Shown in pieces: positions 23,881 to 32,909 of a stretch of DNA of 64,000 bases; position 1 is the stretch's first letter, and every line of letters starts with the position of its first letter. Below the pieces are notes generated by a model, which saw only the letters and a program-made list of their open reading frames with translations, searched no databases and had not been told where the DNA came from. The stretch lies in assembly GCF_003201955.1 (NCBI RefSeq), contig NZ_QJJM01000005.1, positions 1-64,000 of the forward strand, in the 5' to 3' direction. Origin of the DNA: Blastomonas natatoria. Lineage in GTDB: Bacteria; Pseudomonadota; Alphaproteobacteria; Sphingomonadales; Sphingomonadaceae. The position numbers were made by a program, and so were the translations under genes.

Positions 23881-25446
23881 TCATTCCAGTCCCAGGCTCC
23901 CCGGGTTCATCAGGCCATGCGGATCGACCGCGCGCTTCAACGCCACCAGCATCTCCCAGGCGGCAGGATCGAGCGCCTCGCGCAACGGATAGGTGCGCGC
24001 GATCTGCACATGCGTCGAGCCCAGCGAGCGGAAGATGCCGATGATGCTTGCGCGCAATTCGCCCACCAGGGCGCGCGCCTCCGGCCCTTCGGGAAAGCCC
24101 TTGAGCTTTTTCAGGTGATCGGGCTCGACCGCCTGGCGGTGCAGCGGGTTCATCGCGTCGGGCCAGAAGAAGACCGGCTCGATCAGGCAACCCGAGCGGC
24201 TGACCGCCGCGAGCATCGCCCCTGCATTGACGTCTAGCCGTTCCATCGCTTCGGCATTGGCGGCATATAACGCCTCGATCCGCTCCCACGCCTCGACCAG
24301 TTTCGAATGCGGCAGGAAGCCGTGCACCGGCACCCAGCGCTCGCCATCCGGGCCGAGCATCGAATTGGGCGGCGGGAACGGGTTGGCGCGCAGGATTTTG
24401 GGAATCGAATTCTCGACCGCGCTGCCGCCATGCGCGGTGACGATCCTGCCGATCTCGGTGATTTCGGCATCGACGGCGCCCTGATGACGCCCTTCGGCGA
24501 TGGTGTGGAGCGAGAACGGAACGTCCTTGAGGAATGACCGGCCCGCAGCGACCACCTTTGCCCCTTCCTTGATCGCCTTCCAGGCAGAGCCTTGCGATTT
24601 CATCATGTTGAGCAGCGACTTGGCATCCTTGGCCAGGCTGTCGCGCTTCATCCGCTGCGATTGCAGATAGGGGTCGAAGGCGAAGCTTTCGGACGCCAGG
24701 CCCTCGCGCGCGATGGCGCTCATCGCGCCCAGCAGCCCCTTGTGGTCGGGCAGCGAGAACGAGCCATAGGCAAAGGCTGTGGCCTCTTTCACCAGCCGCA
24801 GCGTTACCCGCGCCTTGACGCCGAACGCGCCGGTATCGGCGGCGAACAGCCCAGTGAGGTCCGGGCCGAACGGGCGGAAGAAATCGCTGCCGGTGCTGAC
24901 GATGCGGCCATCGGCGAGCACCACGTCGAAGCTCAGCGCGCTGTCGACGACGGAACCGGAGCGCGCGCCCCAGAAGATGCCGTTCTGGCTCATGCCGCCG
25001 CCGATCGCCGCGCGCAGGCCCGACAGCGTGCCCCAGCTCGGGGCTCGAAGGCCGAGCGGCCTCAGCGCATCGTGCAGCGTCTGCCAAGTGCAGCCGGCCT
25101 CGACCGTCACGGTCATGTCGGTGGCGTTGATATCGACAATGGAGCCGAGCGAAGTCGTATCGATCAGGACGAAGTCGCCGCCCGAATAGAGATAGCCGCC
25201 GGTATAGCTCATGCCACCGCCGCGCGGGACGATGGCGAGCCCCTGGGCCGTCGCCGCCGAGACGCCGCGCGCGAGCTGATCGACGGTCGCGGGGCGCAGC
25301 ACCGCGAGCGGTTTGCGTCCGGTCGAATAGACGTCGTGCGAGAAGAAATCGCAGGCTGCCTCATCGGTCAGCACCGCATCTGCACCTGCCGCAGCGATCA
25401 CCGCATCGAGTGCGCCAGCCTCATCCCCGACCAAGGTCGCCATCAT
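23881..25446 (-). CDS. FAD-linked oxidase/dehydrogenase (VAO/PCMH fold)
   Basis: A 521-residue flavoprotein. The FAD-binding region runs from about residue 45 to 220, with IVPRGGGMSYTGGYLYSGGDFVLID and AAIGGGMSQNGIFWGARSGSVVD. The C-terminal part ends with LKRAVDPHGLMNPGSL, the standard close of this family (GlcD, 4-cresol and vanillyl-alcohol type enzymes). Such enzymes oxidise alcohols, phenols or hydroxy acids. ATG 25446 overlaps the MFS stop by 4 bases. Probably performs an early oxidation of the imported substrate. Confidence 0.88.
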   Translation of the reverse strand: MMATLVGDEAGALDAVIAAAGADAVLTDEAACDFFSHDVYSTGRKPLAVLRPATVDQLARGVSAATAQGLAIVPRGGGMSYTGGYLYSGGDFVLIDTTSLGSIVDINATDMTVTVEAGCTWQTLHDALRPLGLRAPSWGTLSGLRAAIGGGMSQNGIFWGARSGSVVDSALSFDVVLADGRIVSTGSDFFRPFGPDLTGLFAADTGAFGVKARVTLRLVKEATAFAYGSFSLPDHKGLLGAMSAIAREGLASESFAFDPYLQSQRMKRDSLAKDAKSLLNMMKSQGSAWKAIKEGAKVVAAGRSFLKDVPFSLHTIAEGRHQGAVDAEITEIGRIVTAHGGSAVENSIPKILRANPFPPPNSMLGPDGERWVPVHGFLPHSKLVEAWERIEALYAANAEAMERLDVNAGAMLAAVSRSGCLIEPVFFWPDAMNPLHRQAVEPDHLKKLKGFPEGPEARALVGELRASIIGIFRSLGSTHVQIARTYPLREALDPAAWEMLVALKRAVDPHGLMNPGSLGLE

Positions 25447-26780
25447 GCTGTCTCCATTGCCGGTTCGCTCTGAGGCCCTGTCCCCGCTGCCTCGGTCAGC
25501 ACGGGATAGCGCCCCAGCAGCAGCAGCAGCGCGCCACCGATGATATAGCCGAAAATCGAGTAGAACAGGATCGGATCATAGCTGCCGGTCGCATCGCGGA
25601 CCGAGGAATAGACGATCGGGGAGATCGCCGAGAACACGCCGAACGGCATGTAGAGCATGCCGTAGATCTTGCCGTAATTCGCCATCCCGAAATAGCGGCC
25701 GGTGAGATAGGCGATGAGGTCGCTCTCTGCGCCTGCCGCAAAGCCGAGCAAGAACCCGGCCAGCGCCGCCAACGCGAAGCCGGGCTCGGGATCGAGCAGG
25801 ATCCAGCTCGATGCCGCAGGCAGGCAGAGCAGCGGAAAGGCGACGAAGCCGGCCCAGTAGCGGTCGAGCAGCAGCCCGGTGATGATCCGGCCTGCCAGGA
25901 TGCCAAGACCCAATATGCCCATGACCGAAGCCGCACCCTGCGCCGGGATTCCCCGGTCCGCAAGCATCGCAGGCATGTTGATGAACGCGCCGCCAAAGGT
26001 CAGCGCGATCACGAGGATCGAGAGCCAGATCAGCCAGAAGCGATGGTCGCGCAGCGCCTGCGCGAGTGTGACACCGGTCAATGCGCCGCTTGCGGTCTTG
26101 ATCCCCGGCGGCTGCTCTTCGGGACGGGGTTCGCGGAACAGCCAGAAGGCGAGCGGCAGCGCGACGAGCAGCGGCAGCATGCCGACGATGGCGAACATCG
26201 AGCGCCAGCCCCAGGATTCGATCGCGAACACCGCGAGCTTCGGCACCACGATCGCCGCCAGGCTGGTGCCGAGCAGCAAGAGGCCGAGCGCCAGCCCGCG
26301 GCTCTTGTAGAACCACATGTTGATCGCGCGGCTCCAGGTCACCGGGGTCGATCCGATACCCACCAGCCCGACCAGCAGCCACAAGAGGTAATAGGCCCAG
26401 AGCACCGGCGGGGTCAGCGAAAGCGCCGCAAAGGTGGCCCCGAAAGCGAACAGCGACCACAAGGCGATGCGGCGCACGCCATAGGTATCCGCCAGCCAGC
26501 CGAACACCGGCGCGAGCAGCGCGGCGACCACGCCGAAAATGGTGATGGGCGTGAGGATCTCGGTGGTGGTCCAGCCGAATTCCTTCGACAGCGGCGCGAT
26601 GGTGAAGCCGACGACGTTGAACGGGATCGGCGAAGCTCCGCAGGCCACGCCGATCACGCCTGCCAGCAGCACCTTCCACCCGCCCGCAAATTCGCCACGC
26701 GGAGCCGGCGCCACACCTGCTGTCAGTTCGTCTGCCCTGCTTGCCAACGCGTCGCTCCCGTCAGTCCACCATGAATGCAA
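25443..26780 (-). CDS. MFS transporter, monocarboxylate-porter-like
   Basis: Inner-membrane protein of up to 445 residues with 12 hydrophobic segments. FGWLADTYGVRRIAL is the loop 2-3 motif, and GWRSMFAIVGMLPLLVALPLAFWLF is typical of the oxalate/monocarboxylate porter group. The start is uncertain: TTG 26780 gives the longest frame and a plausible cytoplasmic tail, but a GTG about 22 codons further in would also work. It follows the TonB receptor by 71 bases and leads into the FAD oxidase by a 4-base overlap. It would carry receptor-imported substrate from periplasm to cytoplasm. Confidence 0.82.
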   Translation of the reverse strand: MHSWWTDGSDALASRADELTAGVAPAPRGEFAGGWKVLLAGVIGVACGASPIPFNVVGFTIAPLSKEFGWTTTEILTPITIFGVVAALLAPVFGWLADTYGVRRIALWSLFAFGATFAALSLTPPVLWAYYLLWLLVGLVGIGSTPVTWSRAINMWFYKSRGLALGLLLLGTSLAAIVVPKLAVFAIESWGWRSMFAIVGMLPLLVALPLAFWLFREPRPEEQPPGIKTASGALTGVTLAQALRDHRFWLIWLSILVIALTFGGAFINMPAMLADRGIPAQGAASVMGILGLGILAGRIITGLLLDRYWAGFVAFPLLCLPAASSWILLDPEPGFALAALAGFLLGFAAGAESDLIAYLTGRYFGMANYGKIYGMLYMPFGVFSAISPIVYSSVRDATGSYDPILFYSIFGYIIGGALLLLLGRYPVLTEAAGTGPQSEPAMETA

Positions 26781-26795
26781 AGCCTAGGCGGGAGG

Positions 26796-26825
26796 GGAGC
26801 ATCGCACAGAGTCGCACGATGCTCC
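26796..26825. other. Stem-loop between the TonB receptor and MFS genes
   Basis: GGAGCATCG and CGATGCTCC form a perfect 9-base stem with a 12-base loop, just after the receptor stop on the minus strand. There is no T-run on either side, so it is not a standard terminator. It may stabilise the receptor mRNA or cause partial termination, giving more receptor than enzymes. Confidence 0.45.
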
Positions 26826-26851
26826 ATCCGCCTGACGGCCAGAATGCGCGA

Positions 26852-29377
26852 TCAGAAATTGTAGCGCGCACGCACCGTCCACATCATCGGCTGGTTCAGA
26901 TAGCTGTAGTTGGACAGCGAGGACTGGATGAATTCCTCGTTGAAGCAGTTGGTGCACTCGACCGCCAGCTGCCAGCGGTCCTCGGGGCCGTTCAGCGCGA
27001 GGCCTGCATTGACCAGCCAGGCCGCCGGGCTTTCCGATCCGGTAACGAAGGGTCCGTCACCGAAGGGATTGGCGGGCGTGGTGCGACCGCCGCGCGTCAC
27101 TGGCTGGTTGTAGATCGACAGGTTGGCGATCGCGACTTCCTGGCGCGAACGGTAACTGGCGTTGATCGTGGGGACGAGGGTCAGCCCGCTTGTCCCCAGC
27201 GGTGCGCGATAGCTGCCGCCGATGGCCAGCGACCAGTCGGGCGTGCGGACCGGGGTTGCGATCGTGCCATTGGCGGTCACGATCCCAGCGGCGCAGGCAG
27301 GCGCGTTGTTGACCGGCTGGCCTGCCGGTGCGCTATTCGCGCTGGCGGGAATCTGCCCGGCCGCGAGCTGCGCGCGGCAGGCCGCAAGCTGGGCCTGAAC
27401 GTTCTGGATGCCGTAAATGTCGTTCCCGGCGGGTGCATTGGGCACGCGGTAATTGTCGTCCTGATAGCCGACATTGGCGTAAAGCGTCAGGCCTGTGACC
27501 GGCGCGACGGTCAGTTCCGCCTCGATCCCCTTGTTGCGGTAATCGGCAAAGTTGCGGGTCAGGAAGGTGATCGCGCCGGTTGCAGGGTTGAGCAGGCCGG
27601 CAAGGATCTGCAGGTCGCTCACATCCATCCAGAAGGCGGTGATGTTGGCGCGCACCTTGCGGTCGAAAAACTCGCTCTTGATGCCCGCTTCGTAACTCCA
27701 CACCCGCTCCTCATCGAAGGGCAGGAACTGGCTGGGCGCAGTCGCGCGCGCATTCCATCCCCCCGACTTGAAGCCCCGCGTCGCCGAGGCGAACAGCAGC
27801 AGGTCGTCATTGGGCTTGAAGTTCAGCGCAAAGCGCGGGGTCCAGATCTTCACATTCTGGCTGCGAGGGATGATCACGCCGTTGGCCGCGCGCAGATTCT
27901 GGTCGAACATGCACGTCGCCTCGATCGTGCCGTCATTGCACGAGGGCCGGTTGTCGGTGATCGAGACATTCTTGGTCTCGTCGGTATAGCGGACGCCGGC
28001 GGTGAGCTTCAGCTGCTCGGTGATGTTGAGGTCCGCCTGGACATAGCCTGCATAGGCCTTGGTCGTGTTGCGGATGATGCGATCGCCCAGCAGCAGCGAG
28101 ACGGCCGGCGAGATCGAGAACACATCGGCCAGGTTCGTCCGGTTTCGCTCGTCGATATAGAAGAAGCCCGCGACATAATCGACCAGGCCGTTGCCAAAGC
28201 TGCCATCGAGCTTGATTTCCTGGGTGAACTGCTGATGGCTGCCGTCATTGACGATCGTGAAGCCGCCGCGCGCATAGCCCTGCACCGTCGGGAACGGCAC
28301 GCTGACCGAAGGACCGCCGCGCCCGTCGAAGAAATCGAGCGCGAACTGCTGGTTGAGGCTGACATAGCCGGTGATCAGGCTGAGCGTCGTCTTGTCGGCA
28401 ATGTCGAAGGACAGGTTCGACGTGATCAGGTCGGTGGCCGCTTCCTGCCCGTTACCATAGCCTGCCTTGCGGCCCTGGATCACCAGAGGCGCAAAGGGCG
28501 TGGCGGAAGTGGGGTTCTCGCGCAGACCGGTAGTCGAGAAACGGCCCTTGCAGTCGGTCGGATTGGCCGGATTGCAGGTGAAATTGAGCGTGTTCTCGCC
28601 CTTGGAAACGATATGCGCGTAGCTCGCGCGCCACCTGGCCCAGGGGGCGAGCTCTCCCTTCACGCCCAGGCGAACGCCCCAGCCGTCATCATCGTTCAGG
28701 CGCTCGCCGGTGGTGACGTTCTTCACATAGCCATCATCGTCCTGCCAATAACCCGAAACCTTGATCGCGAACGAATCGGCGAGCGGCAGGTCGATCGAGC
28801 CGCGCACCAGCTTGCGGTCGAACCGCCCATAGCCGACCTCGGCATAACCGCCGATGGTATCGCCCGGATCGGCCATGATGACGTTGATCGCACCACCGGT
28901 AGTATTGCGGCCGAACAGGGTACCCTGCGGCCCGCGCAGCACCTCGACCCGCGCGACGTCGAACAGCGACAGGTTGTTCGCATTCTGGCGCGAGAGATAG
29001 ATGTCGTCGACATAGGTGCCGACCGGCGGATCGAAGGTCGCGATCGTCTCGGTCGATCCCAGACCGCGCAGGAAGTACGCGTTCGCCGACCCGATGCCGG
29101 TGTTGTTCTGCGCCACCAGATTGGGGACATACTGGCCCAGCTGCAATGTATTGGACACCCCCTGATCGCGCAGTTGCTCGGCGGTGAAGGCGCTGATCGC
29201 GATCGGCACATCCTGCACGCTTTCCTGGCGGCGCTGCGCGGTCACGATGATTTCGGACAGGCCCGGCTGTTCGCTGGATTCGGTGGTACCGGCCTGCTCG
29301 CCATTCTGGGCATGGGCTGGTGAAGCAAGGGCGACAGCAAGCGCCGAAACGGTCGCCGCCAAGCGTTTGTCGATCAT
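26852..29377 (-). CDS. TonB-dependent outer-membrane receptor 1
   Basis: An 841-residue receptor that imports a ligand across the outer membrane using TonB energy. Signal peptide MIDKRLAATVSALAVALASPAHA; a TonB-box-like and plug start EIIVTAQRRQESVQDVPIAISAF; plug motif LRGPQGTLFGRNTTGGAINVI; C-terminal beta-strand ending TVRARYNF with the terminal Phe. ATG 29377 follows GGGAG at 7 bases. No heme or siderophore genes are nearby, so the ligand is presumably an organic compound degraded by the island. It heads the long leftward operon to 20421 under operator site B. Confidence 0.93.
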   Translation of the reverse strand: MIDKRLAATVSALAVALASPAHAQNGEQAGTTESSEQPGLSEIIVTAQRRQESVQDVPIAISAFTAEQLRDQGVSNTLQLGQYVPNLVAQNNTGIGSANAYFLRGLGSTETIATFDPPVGTYVDDIYLSRQNANNLSLFDVARVEVLRGPQGTLFGRNTTGGAINVIMADPGDTIGGYAEVGYGRFDRKLVRGSIDLPLADSFAIKVSGYWQDDDGYVKNVTTGERLNDDDGWGVRLGVKGELAPWARWRASYAHIVSKGENTLNFTCNPANPTDCKGRFSTTGLRENPTSATPFAPLVIQGRKAGYGNGQEAATDLITSNLSFDIADKTTLSLITGYVSLNQQFALDFFDGRGGPSVSVPFPTVQGYARGGFTIVNDGSHQQFTQEIKLDGSFGNGLVDYVAGFFYIDERNRTNLADVFSISPAVSLLLGDRIIRNTTKAYAGYVQADLNITEQLKLTAGVRYTDETKNVSITDNRPSCNDGTIEATCMFDQNLRAANGVIIPRSQNVKIWTPRFALNFKPNDDLLLFASATRGFKSGGWNARATAPSQFLPFDEERVWSYEAGIKSEFFDRKVRANITAFWMDVSDLQILAGLLNPATGAITFLTRNFADYRNKGIEAELTVAPVTGLTLYANVGYQDDNYRVPNAPAGNDIYGIQNVQAQLAACRAQLAAGQIPASANSAPAGQPVNNAPACAAGIVTANGTIATPVRTPDWSLAIGGSYRAPLGTSGLTLVPTINASYRSRQEVAIANLSIYNQPVTRGGRTTPANPFGDGPFVTGSESPAAWLVNAGLALNGPEDRWQLAVECTNCFNEEFIQSSLSNYSYLNQPMMWTVRARYNF

Positions 29378-29439
29378 CGTCAATCTCCCTGAATCTCTGG
29401 TGGTGCCGATCCGCCTGACGTTCATTTTTTTCTTGCAAC

Positions 29440-29465
29440 TTGTCCGGACAAATCTGCATTGTCAA
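29440..29465 (-). promoter_or_regulatory. Island operator, site B, with -35 box of the receptor operon
   Basis: Core palindrome TTGTCCGGACAA at 29440-29451. On the minus strand a perfect TTGACA (29465-29460) precedes it by a few bases, so the operator occupies the -35/-10 spacer of the receptor 1 promoter, a position expected for repression. The divergent membrane-protein gene starts 49 bases to the right and may share the site. Confidence 0.8.
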
Positions 29466-29500
29466 TCGGGATAGTGCAAGATTCTGGCGGGAGATGCGGA

Positions 29501-30184
29501 TTGGACTGGGCTGAAATTGCGTACCCTTCGCTGGTATACGTGCATCTGTTGCTGTTCGTGCTGTGGCTGGGTGCGGACGTGGGCGTGTTCCTGCTCGGCC
29601 AGCATTTCCGCAAGCGCGACCTCTATACGCTCGACCAGCGCATCGCCCTGCTCAAGCTGCTGGTGCTGGTCGACATGACGCCCCGCAGCGCCTGGGCGCT
29701 GATGGTACCCGTCTCGCTCTCGGTATTGAAAATGGGGGGCTGGTGGGATGTGCCGGGCGCACTGCTGACCGCGGCCTGGATTATCGGCGGCATATGGCTG
29801 TGGCTGGTCTGGGATGCACACAATCACGATCAGACGGCGCGCGCGAAGCGCGACCGCTTCTACGAGAATGGTCTCAAATACACCCTCACCGCCTTCTATC
29901 TCTGGCTCGGCGGCCAGTCGCTGCTCACCGGCACGCCACTGGCGCCTGGCTGGCTGGCGTGGAAGGCGCTGCTCTTCGGCGGCATCTTCGTCGCGGCCAT
30001 CGGCATCGATGTTGCATTCAAGCCGGTCGGGCCGCAACTCGTGCGCCTGTTGAGCGAGGGATCGAGCGATGCGACCGAAGTGCCGTTGCGCCGCACGATG
30101 GACCGCACCCGCGTCTGGGTCATGGCCATCTACATCCTGCTGGTGGTGACATCCTGGCTCGGGGCGGTGAAGCCCGACTTCTAA
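29501..30184 (+). CDS. Integral membrane protein, six predicted helices, unknown family
   Basis: About 227 residues with six hydrophobic stretches: around residues 8-32, 62-76, 85-105, 128-143, 152-174 and 205-223. I do not recognise the family; a His in the first helix (VYVHLLLF) and the overall plan recall small heme- or metal-binding membrane proteins, but this is weak. The start is taken as TTG 29501 because GCGGGAG lies 7 bases upstream and the protein-like sequence begins there. It lies alone between the two TonB receptors and is flanked by operator sites B and C. Confidence 0.7.
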   Translation: MDWAEIAYPSLVYVHLLLFVLWLGADVGVFLLGQHFRKRDLYTLDQRIALLKLLVLVDMTPRSAWALMVPVSLSVLKMGGWWDVPGALLTAAWIIGGIWLWLVWDAHNHDQTARAKRDRFYENGLKYTLTAFYLWLGGQSLLTGTPLAPGWLAWKALLFGGIFVAAIGIDVAFKPVGPQLVRLLSEGSSDATEVPLRRTMDRTRVWVMAIYILLVVTSWLGAVKPDF

Positions 30185-30253
30185 GGCGGGCGAGCCACCG
30201 ACGGTGTCATATTCAAGCAACACACGCCGTACAATTCGCGCTTCGGGTAAAAT

Positions 30254-30298
30254 TTGTCTGGACAACTTTGGCGTGTTTGGGCGATGTTGTCCGGACAA
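30254..30298. promoter_or_regulatory. Island operator, site C (double site before TonB receptor 2)
   Basis: Two copies of the palindrome: TTGTCTGGACAA (30254-30265, one change from the others) and TTGTCCGGACAA (30287-30298). Their centres are 33 bases apart, about three helical turns, so two dimers could bind the same DNA face. They precede the receptor start at 30330. This is the only double site of the set. Confidence 0.82.
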
Positions 30299-30329
30299 GG
30301 GAGAACGATAGAACCTGAGGGGGTTTCAC

Positions 30330-32798
30330 ATGACACACAGCTTCAAGGCTTGCCTGCTTGCCGTCACCGCGCTGACCAGCGTTTCCGCCATGGCGCAGGA
30401 GGCAGTACCCGGCGCGGCTGCTGCCGACAGCGATGTGATCATCGTGACCGCCCGCAAGACCGAGGAGACGCTGCAGGAGGCACCGACCACGGTTTCGGTC
30501 GTCACCGCCGCCGCGATCGATCGGCTGGGCCTCGACAATCTGACCGATATCGCAAAGACCGTGCCCGGCCTCGTGTTCGACGATACGCTGGGCCGTGATG
30601 CGAATCGCCCGGTCATCCGCGGCCAGGCGAACATCCTGGGCCAGTCCGGCGTCGCCTTCTTCATCGACGGGATATATTATTCGGGCTCGCTCGCCGATTA
30701 TGACGTCGACACGGTCGAGCGGTTCGAGATCGTCAAGGGCCCGCAATCCGCGCTCTACGGTCGCAACACCTATTCGGGCGCGATCAACCTCATTTCCAAG
30801 ATGCCGAGCACGACATGGACGGGCCGCGTCCAGGTCGATCTGGCCGAGGATGACCGCTACGAAGCTACCGCCAACGTCCGCGGACCGCTAGCCGAGGGCC
30901 TTGGCATCGTGCTGGGCGGGCGCGTGCTCGACAATGCGGGGGCTTTCCGCAACGCGTTCGACGGCACGCGCATTGGCAAGCAGCAGAGCTATTCGGGCTA
31001 CGGCGCGCTGCAGTTCAACAATGGCGGACCGTTCCGCGCCTCGCTGCGCGCGAACTACAATGTCATCGACGATGGCCAGCCGGCGATCTTCGCGCAGAGC
31101 GCCAATGCGAACAACTGCTTCCCTGACAACAGCGCGCTCTATCGCGGGCAGAACCGCTATTTCTGCGGCGTCATCCGGCCGCAGCAGGTGAACACCGACT
31201 ATCGTCGCCAGTTCGTCGATCCGGAAAATGTCGGGCTCGAATCGAAGACTCTCAATGCGGGCCTCCGGCTGGACTTCGACTTTACCGACGAGCTGACGCT
31301 GACCAGCCTGACCGGCTATAACCGGCGCACCGCGAACACCAAGACCGATGGCGACTATTCGCCCAACAGCTTCAACATGGTGATCTTCGCCTATGGCGCG
31401 ACGGGGCCTGCGCCTGCGCCGATCATTCCGCCACGCACGACCCGGTTCACCGCCTTTGCCACATCGGTTCAGGATTTCTCCTTCTCCAATCGCGCCGTTA
31501 CCGATGACTGGTCGCAAGAGTTGCGCCTGGCTTACGAAGGCGACCGGCTGCAACTGATGCTGGGCGGTTACTATTTCGACCAGAGCGATGTCACCCGCGA
31601 CACGCGCGTCGTTCCGCCAGGATCGCTGGCGCGGGCCCAATCCAATTCGGCGGCTGCCACCGCCTCGCTCTGCGCCCAGCTGCCCAATTGCGGCATCTTC
31701 ACACCGATTGCAGTCACCGCCGCCAACCTGCCCGAATCGCGCAACGTCAATTCGTTCGACATCGAGAACAAGGCGATCTTCGGTTCGGCCACGTTCGACA
31801 TCACCGATACGCTCTCCTTCTCCGCGGAAGGCCGCTATGCCGAGGAGAAGATCCGCCAGTCGACCCTGACCTTCAACAACGGCCAGGCCATCCCCGCGCC
31901 GCGCGTGGTGCAGGCGACGTTCAAGGAATTCACCCCGCGCTTCACCTTGAGCTGGCAGGCGACGCCGGACAACCTGTTCTACGCGGTCTATGCCGAAGGC
32001 CAGAAGCCCGGCGGCTTCAACAGCAATCAGGCGATCATCGCGGGCTTTCCGACCTTCCAGCCGGAAGACAACAAGACCTATGAAATCGGCACCAAGAACA
32101 CGTTCTTCGACGGCAAGCTGACGGCGAACCTCGCGCTCTATCACACCGAGGTGACGGGCTATCAGATCACGCAGAACGTGTCGGTGCCGCCCAATCAGGT
32201 CTCGCTCACCCGCAATGGCGGCGATGCACGGATCAACGGCGCGGAACTGGAGCTGCTGATCCGCCCGGTGCGCAACTTTACCGTCACCGCCAATTACAGC
32301 TATGTCGATGCCAAGTTCACGGCCGGCACGGACGAGAATCTCGGGCTGATCAACGACCTTCTCGACGATCGCCTTGCCAATTGCTCGACGGGCGACGAGT
32401 TTCCGGCCGTTACCGGCTGCCAGTCACGCTTCGGATCGATCCGCGGCAAGCGCATACCCCGCGCACCGGAACACACGATGTTCGTCGATGTCGATTATCG
32501 CACCCCGATCAGCGACGACTGGAACTTCTTTGTCGGCAGCAACGTCAACATGGTCTCGACCAGCTTCGATCAGGTGCTGAACTTCGCCGAAACCGGTGGA
32601 TCGGTGGTCGTGGATGCGCGGCTTGGCGTGCAGAGCGACCGCTACCGGGTGATGCTCTATGCCCGCAACCTCTTCGACGAGGATTCGGTCGCGCAGATCC
32701 TGCGCTATGCCGATGCCAATGCCGATCTGCGCCGCAACTTCGTCGCGGGCCTGCGTCCGCCCCGGCGCATCGGCATCCTGCTGACCGCGAGCTTCTGA
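30330..32798 (+). CDS. TonB-dependent outer-membrane receptor 2
   Basis: An 822-residue receptor. Signal peptide MTHSFKACLLAVTALTSVSAMA; plug start DVIIVTARKTEETLQEAPTTVSVV; plug motif IVKGPQSALYGRNTYSGAINLI; C-terminal strand ends IGILLTASF. GAGGGGG lies 6 bases before ATG 30330. It is only distantly similar to receptor 1, so the two may take up different ligands or forms. It is transcribed alone, with a double operator before it and a strong terminator after it. Confidence 0.93.
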   Translation: MTHSFKACLLAVTALTSVSAMAQEAVPGAAAADSDVIIVTARKTEETLQEAPTTVSVVTAAAIDRLGLDNLTDIAKTVPGLVFDDTLGRDANRPVIRGQANILGQSGVAFFIDGIYYSGSLADYDVDTVERFEIVKGPQSALYGRNTYSGAINLISKMPSTTWTGRVQVDLAEDDRYEATANVRGPLAEGLGIVLGGRVLDNAGAFRNAFDGTRIGKQQSYSGYGALQFNNGGPFRASLRANYNVIDDGQPAIFAQSANANNCFPDNSALYRGQNRYFCGVIRPQQVNTDYRRQFVDPENVGLESKTLNAGLRLDFDFTDELTLTSLTGYNRRTANTKTDGDYSPNSFNMVIFAYGATGPAPAPIIPPRTTRFTAFATSVQDFSFSNRAVTDDWSQELRLAYEGDRLQLMLGGYYFDQSDVTRDTRVVPPGSLARAQSNSAAATASLCAQLPNCGIFTPIAVTAANLPESRNVNSFDIENKAIFGSATFDITDTLSFSAEGRYAEEKIRQSTLTFNNGQAIPAPRVVQATFKEFTPRFTLSWQATPDNLFYAVYAEGQKPGGFNSNQAIIAGFPTFQPEDNKTYEIGTKNTFFDGKLTANLALYHTEVTGYQITQNVSVPPNQVSLTRNGGDARINGAELELLIRPVRNFTVTANYSYVDAKFTAGTDENLGLINDLLDDRLANCSTGDEFPAVTGCQSRFGSIRGKRIPRAPEHTMFVDVDYRTPISDDWNFFVGSNVNMVSTSFDQVLNFAETGGSVVVDARLGVQSDRYRVMLYARNLFDEDSVAQILRYADANADLRRNFVAGLRPPRRIGILLTASF

Positions 32799-32845
32799 AG
32801 CTTCCACCACGCCTGCGCCCTTGCTGCGGGAAGGGCCATGATCAA

Positions 32846-32880
32846 CCCCCGGAAACCGCGAGGCTTCCGGGGGTCTTTTT
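32846..32880 (+). terminator. Rho-independent terminator after TonB receptor 2
   Basis: CCCCCGGAA (32846-32854) pairs with TTCCGGGGG (32865-32873) around a 10-base loop, followed by TCTTTTT. It lies 47 bases after the receptor stop and separates it from the convergent DUF1838 gene. Confidence 0.9.
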
Positions 32881-32909
32881 GTGCGCCCTGCGGTTGGGGC
32901 AGCGCAGCC

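Noticed and set aside
26796-26825. Rho-independent terminator after TonB receptor 1
   Set aside because: The stem is perfect but there is no T-run on either strand, so only a stem-loop is reported.
26741-29323. An 860-codon open frame on the plus strand opposite TonB receptor 1
   Set aside because: It mirrors the receptor gene in antisense, is rich in Arg/His/Gly/Asp without any domain, and is the usual by-product of high GC. Similar antisense frames at 22423-24237, 10970-13111, 34574-36556 and 42233-44242 were discarded for the same reason.
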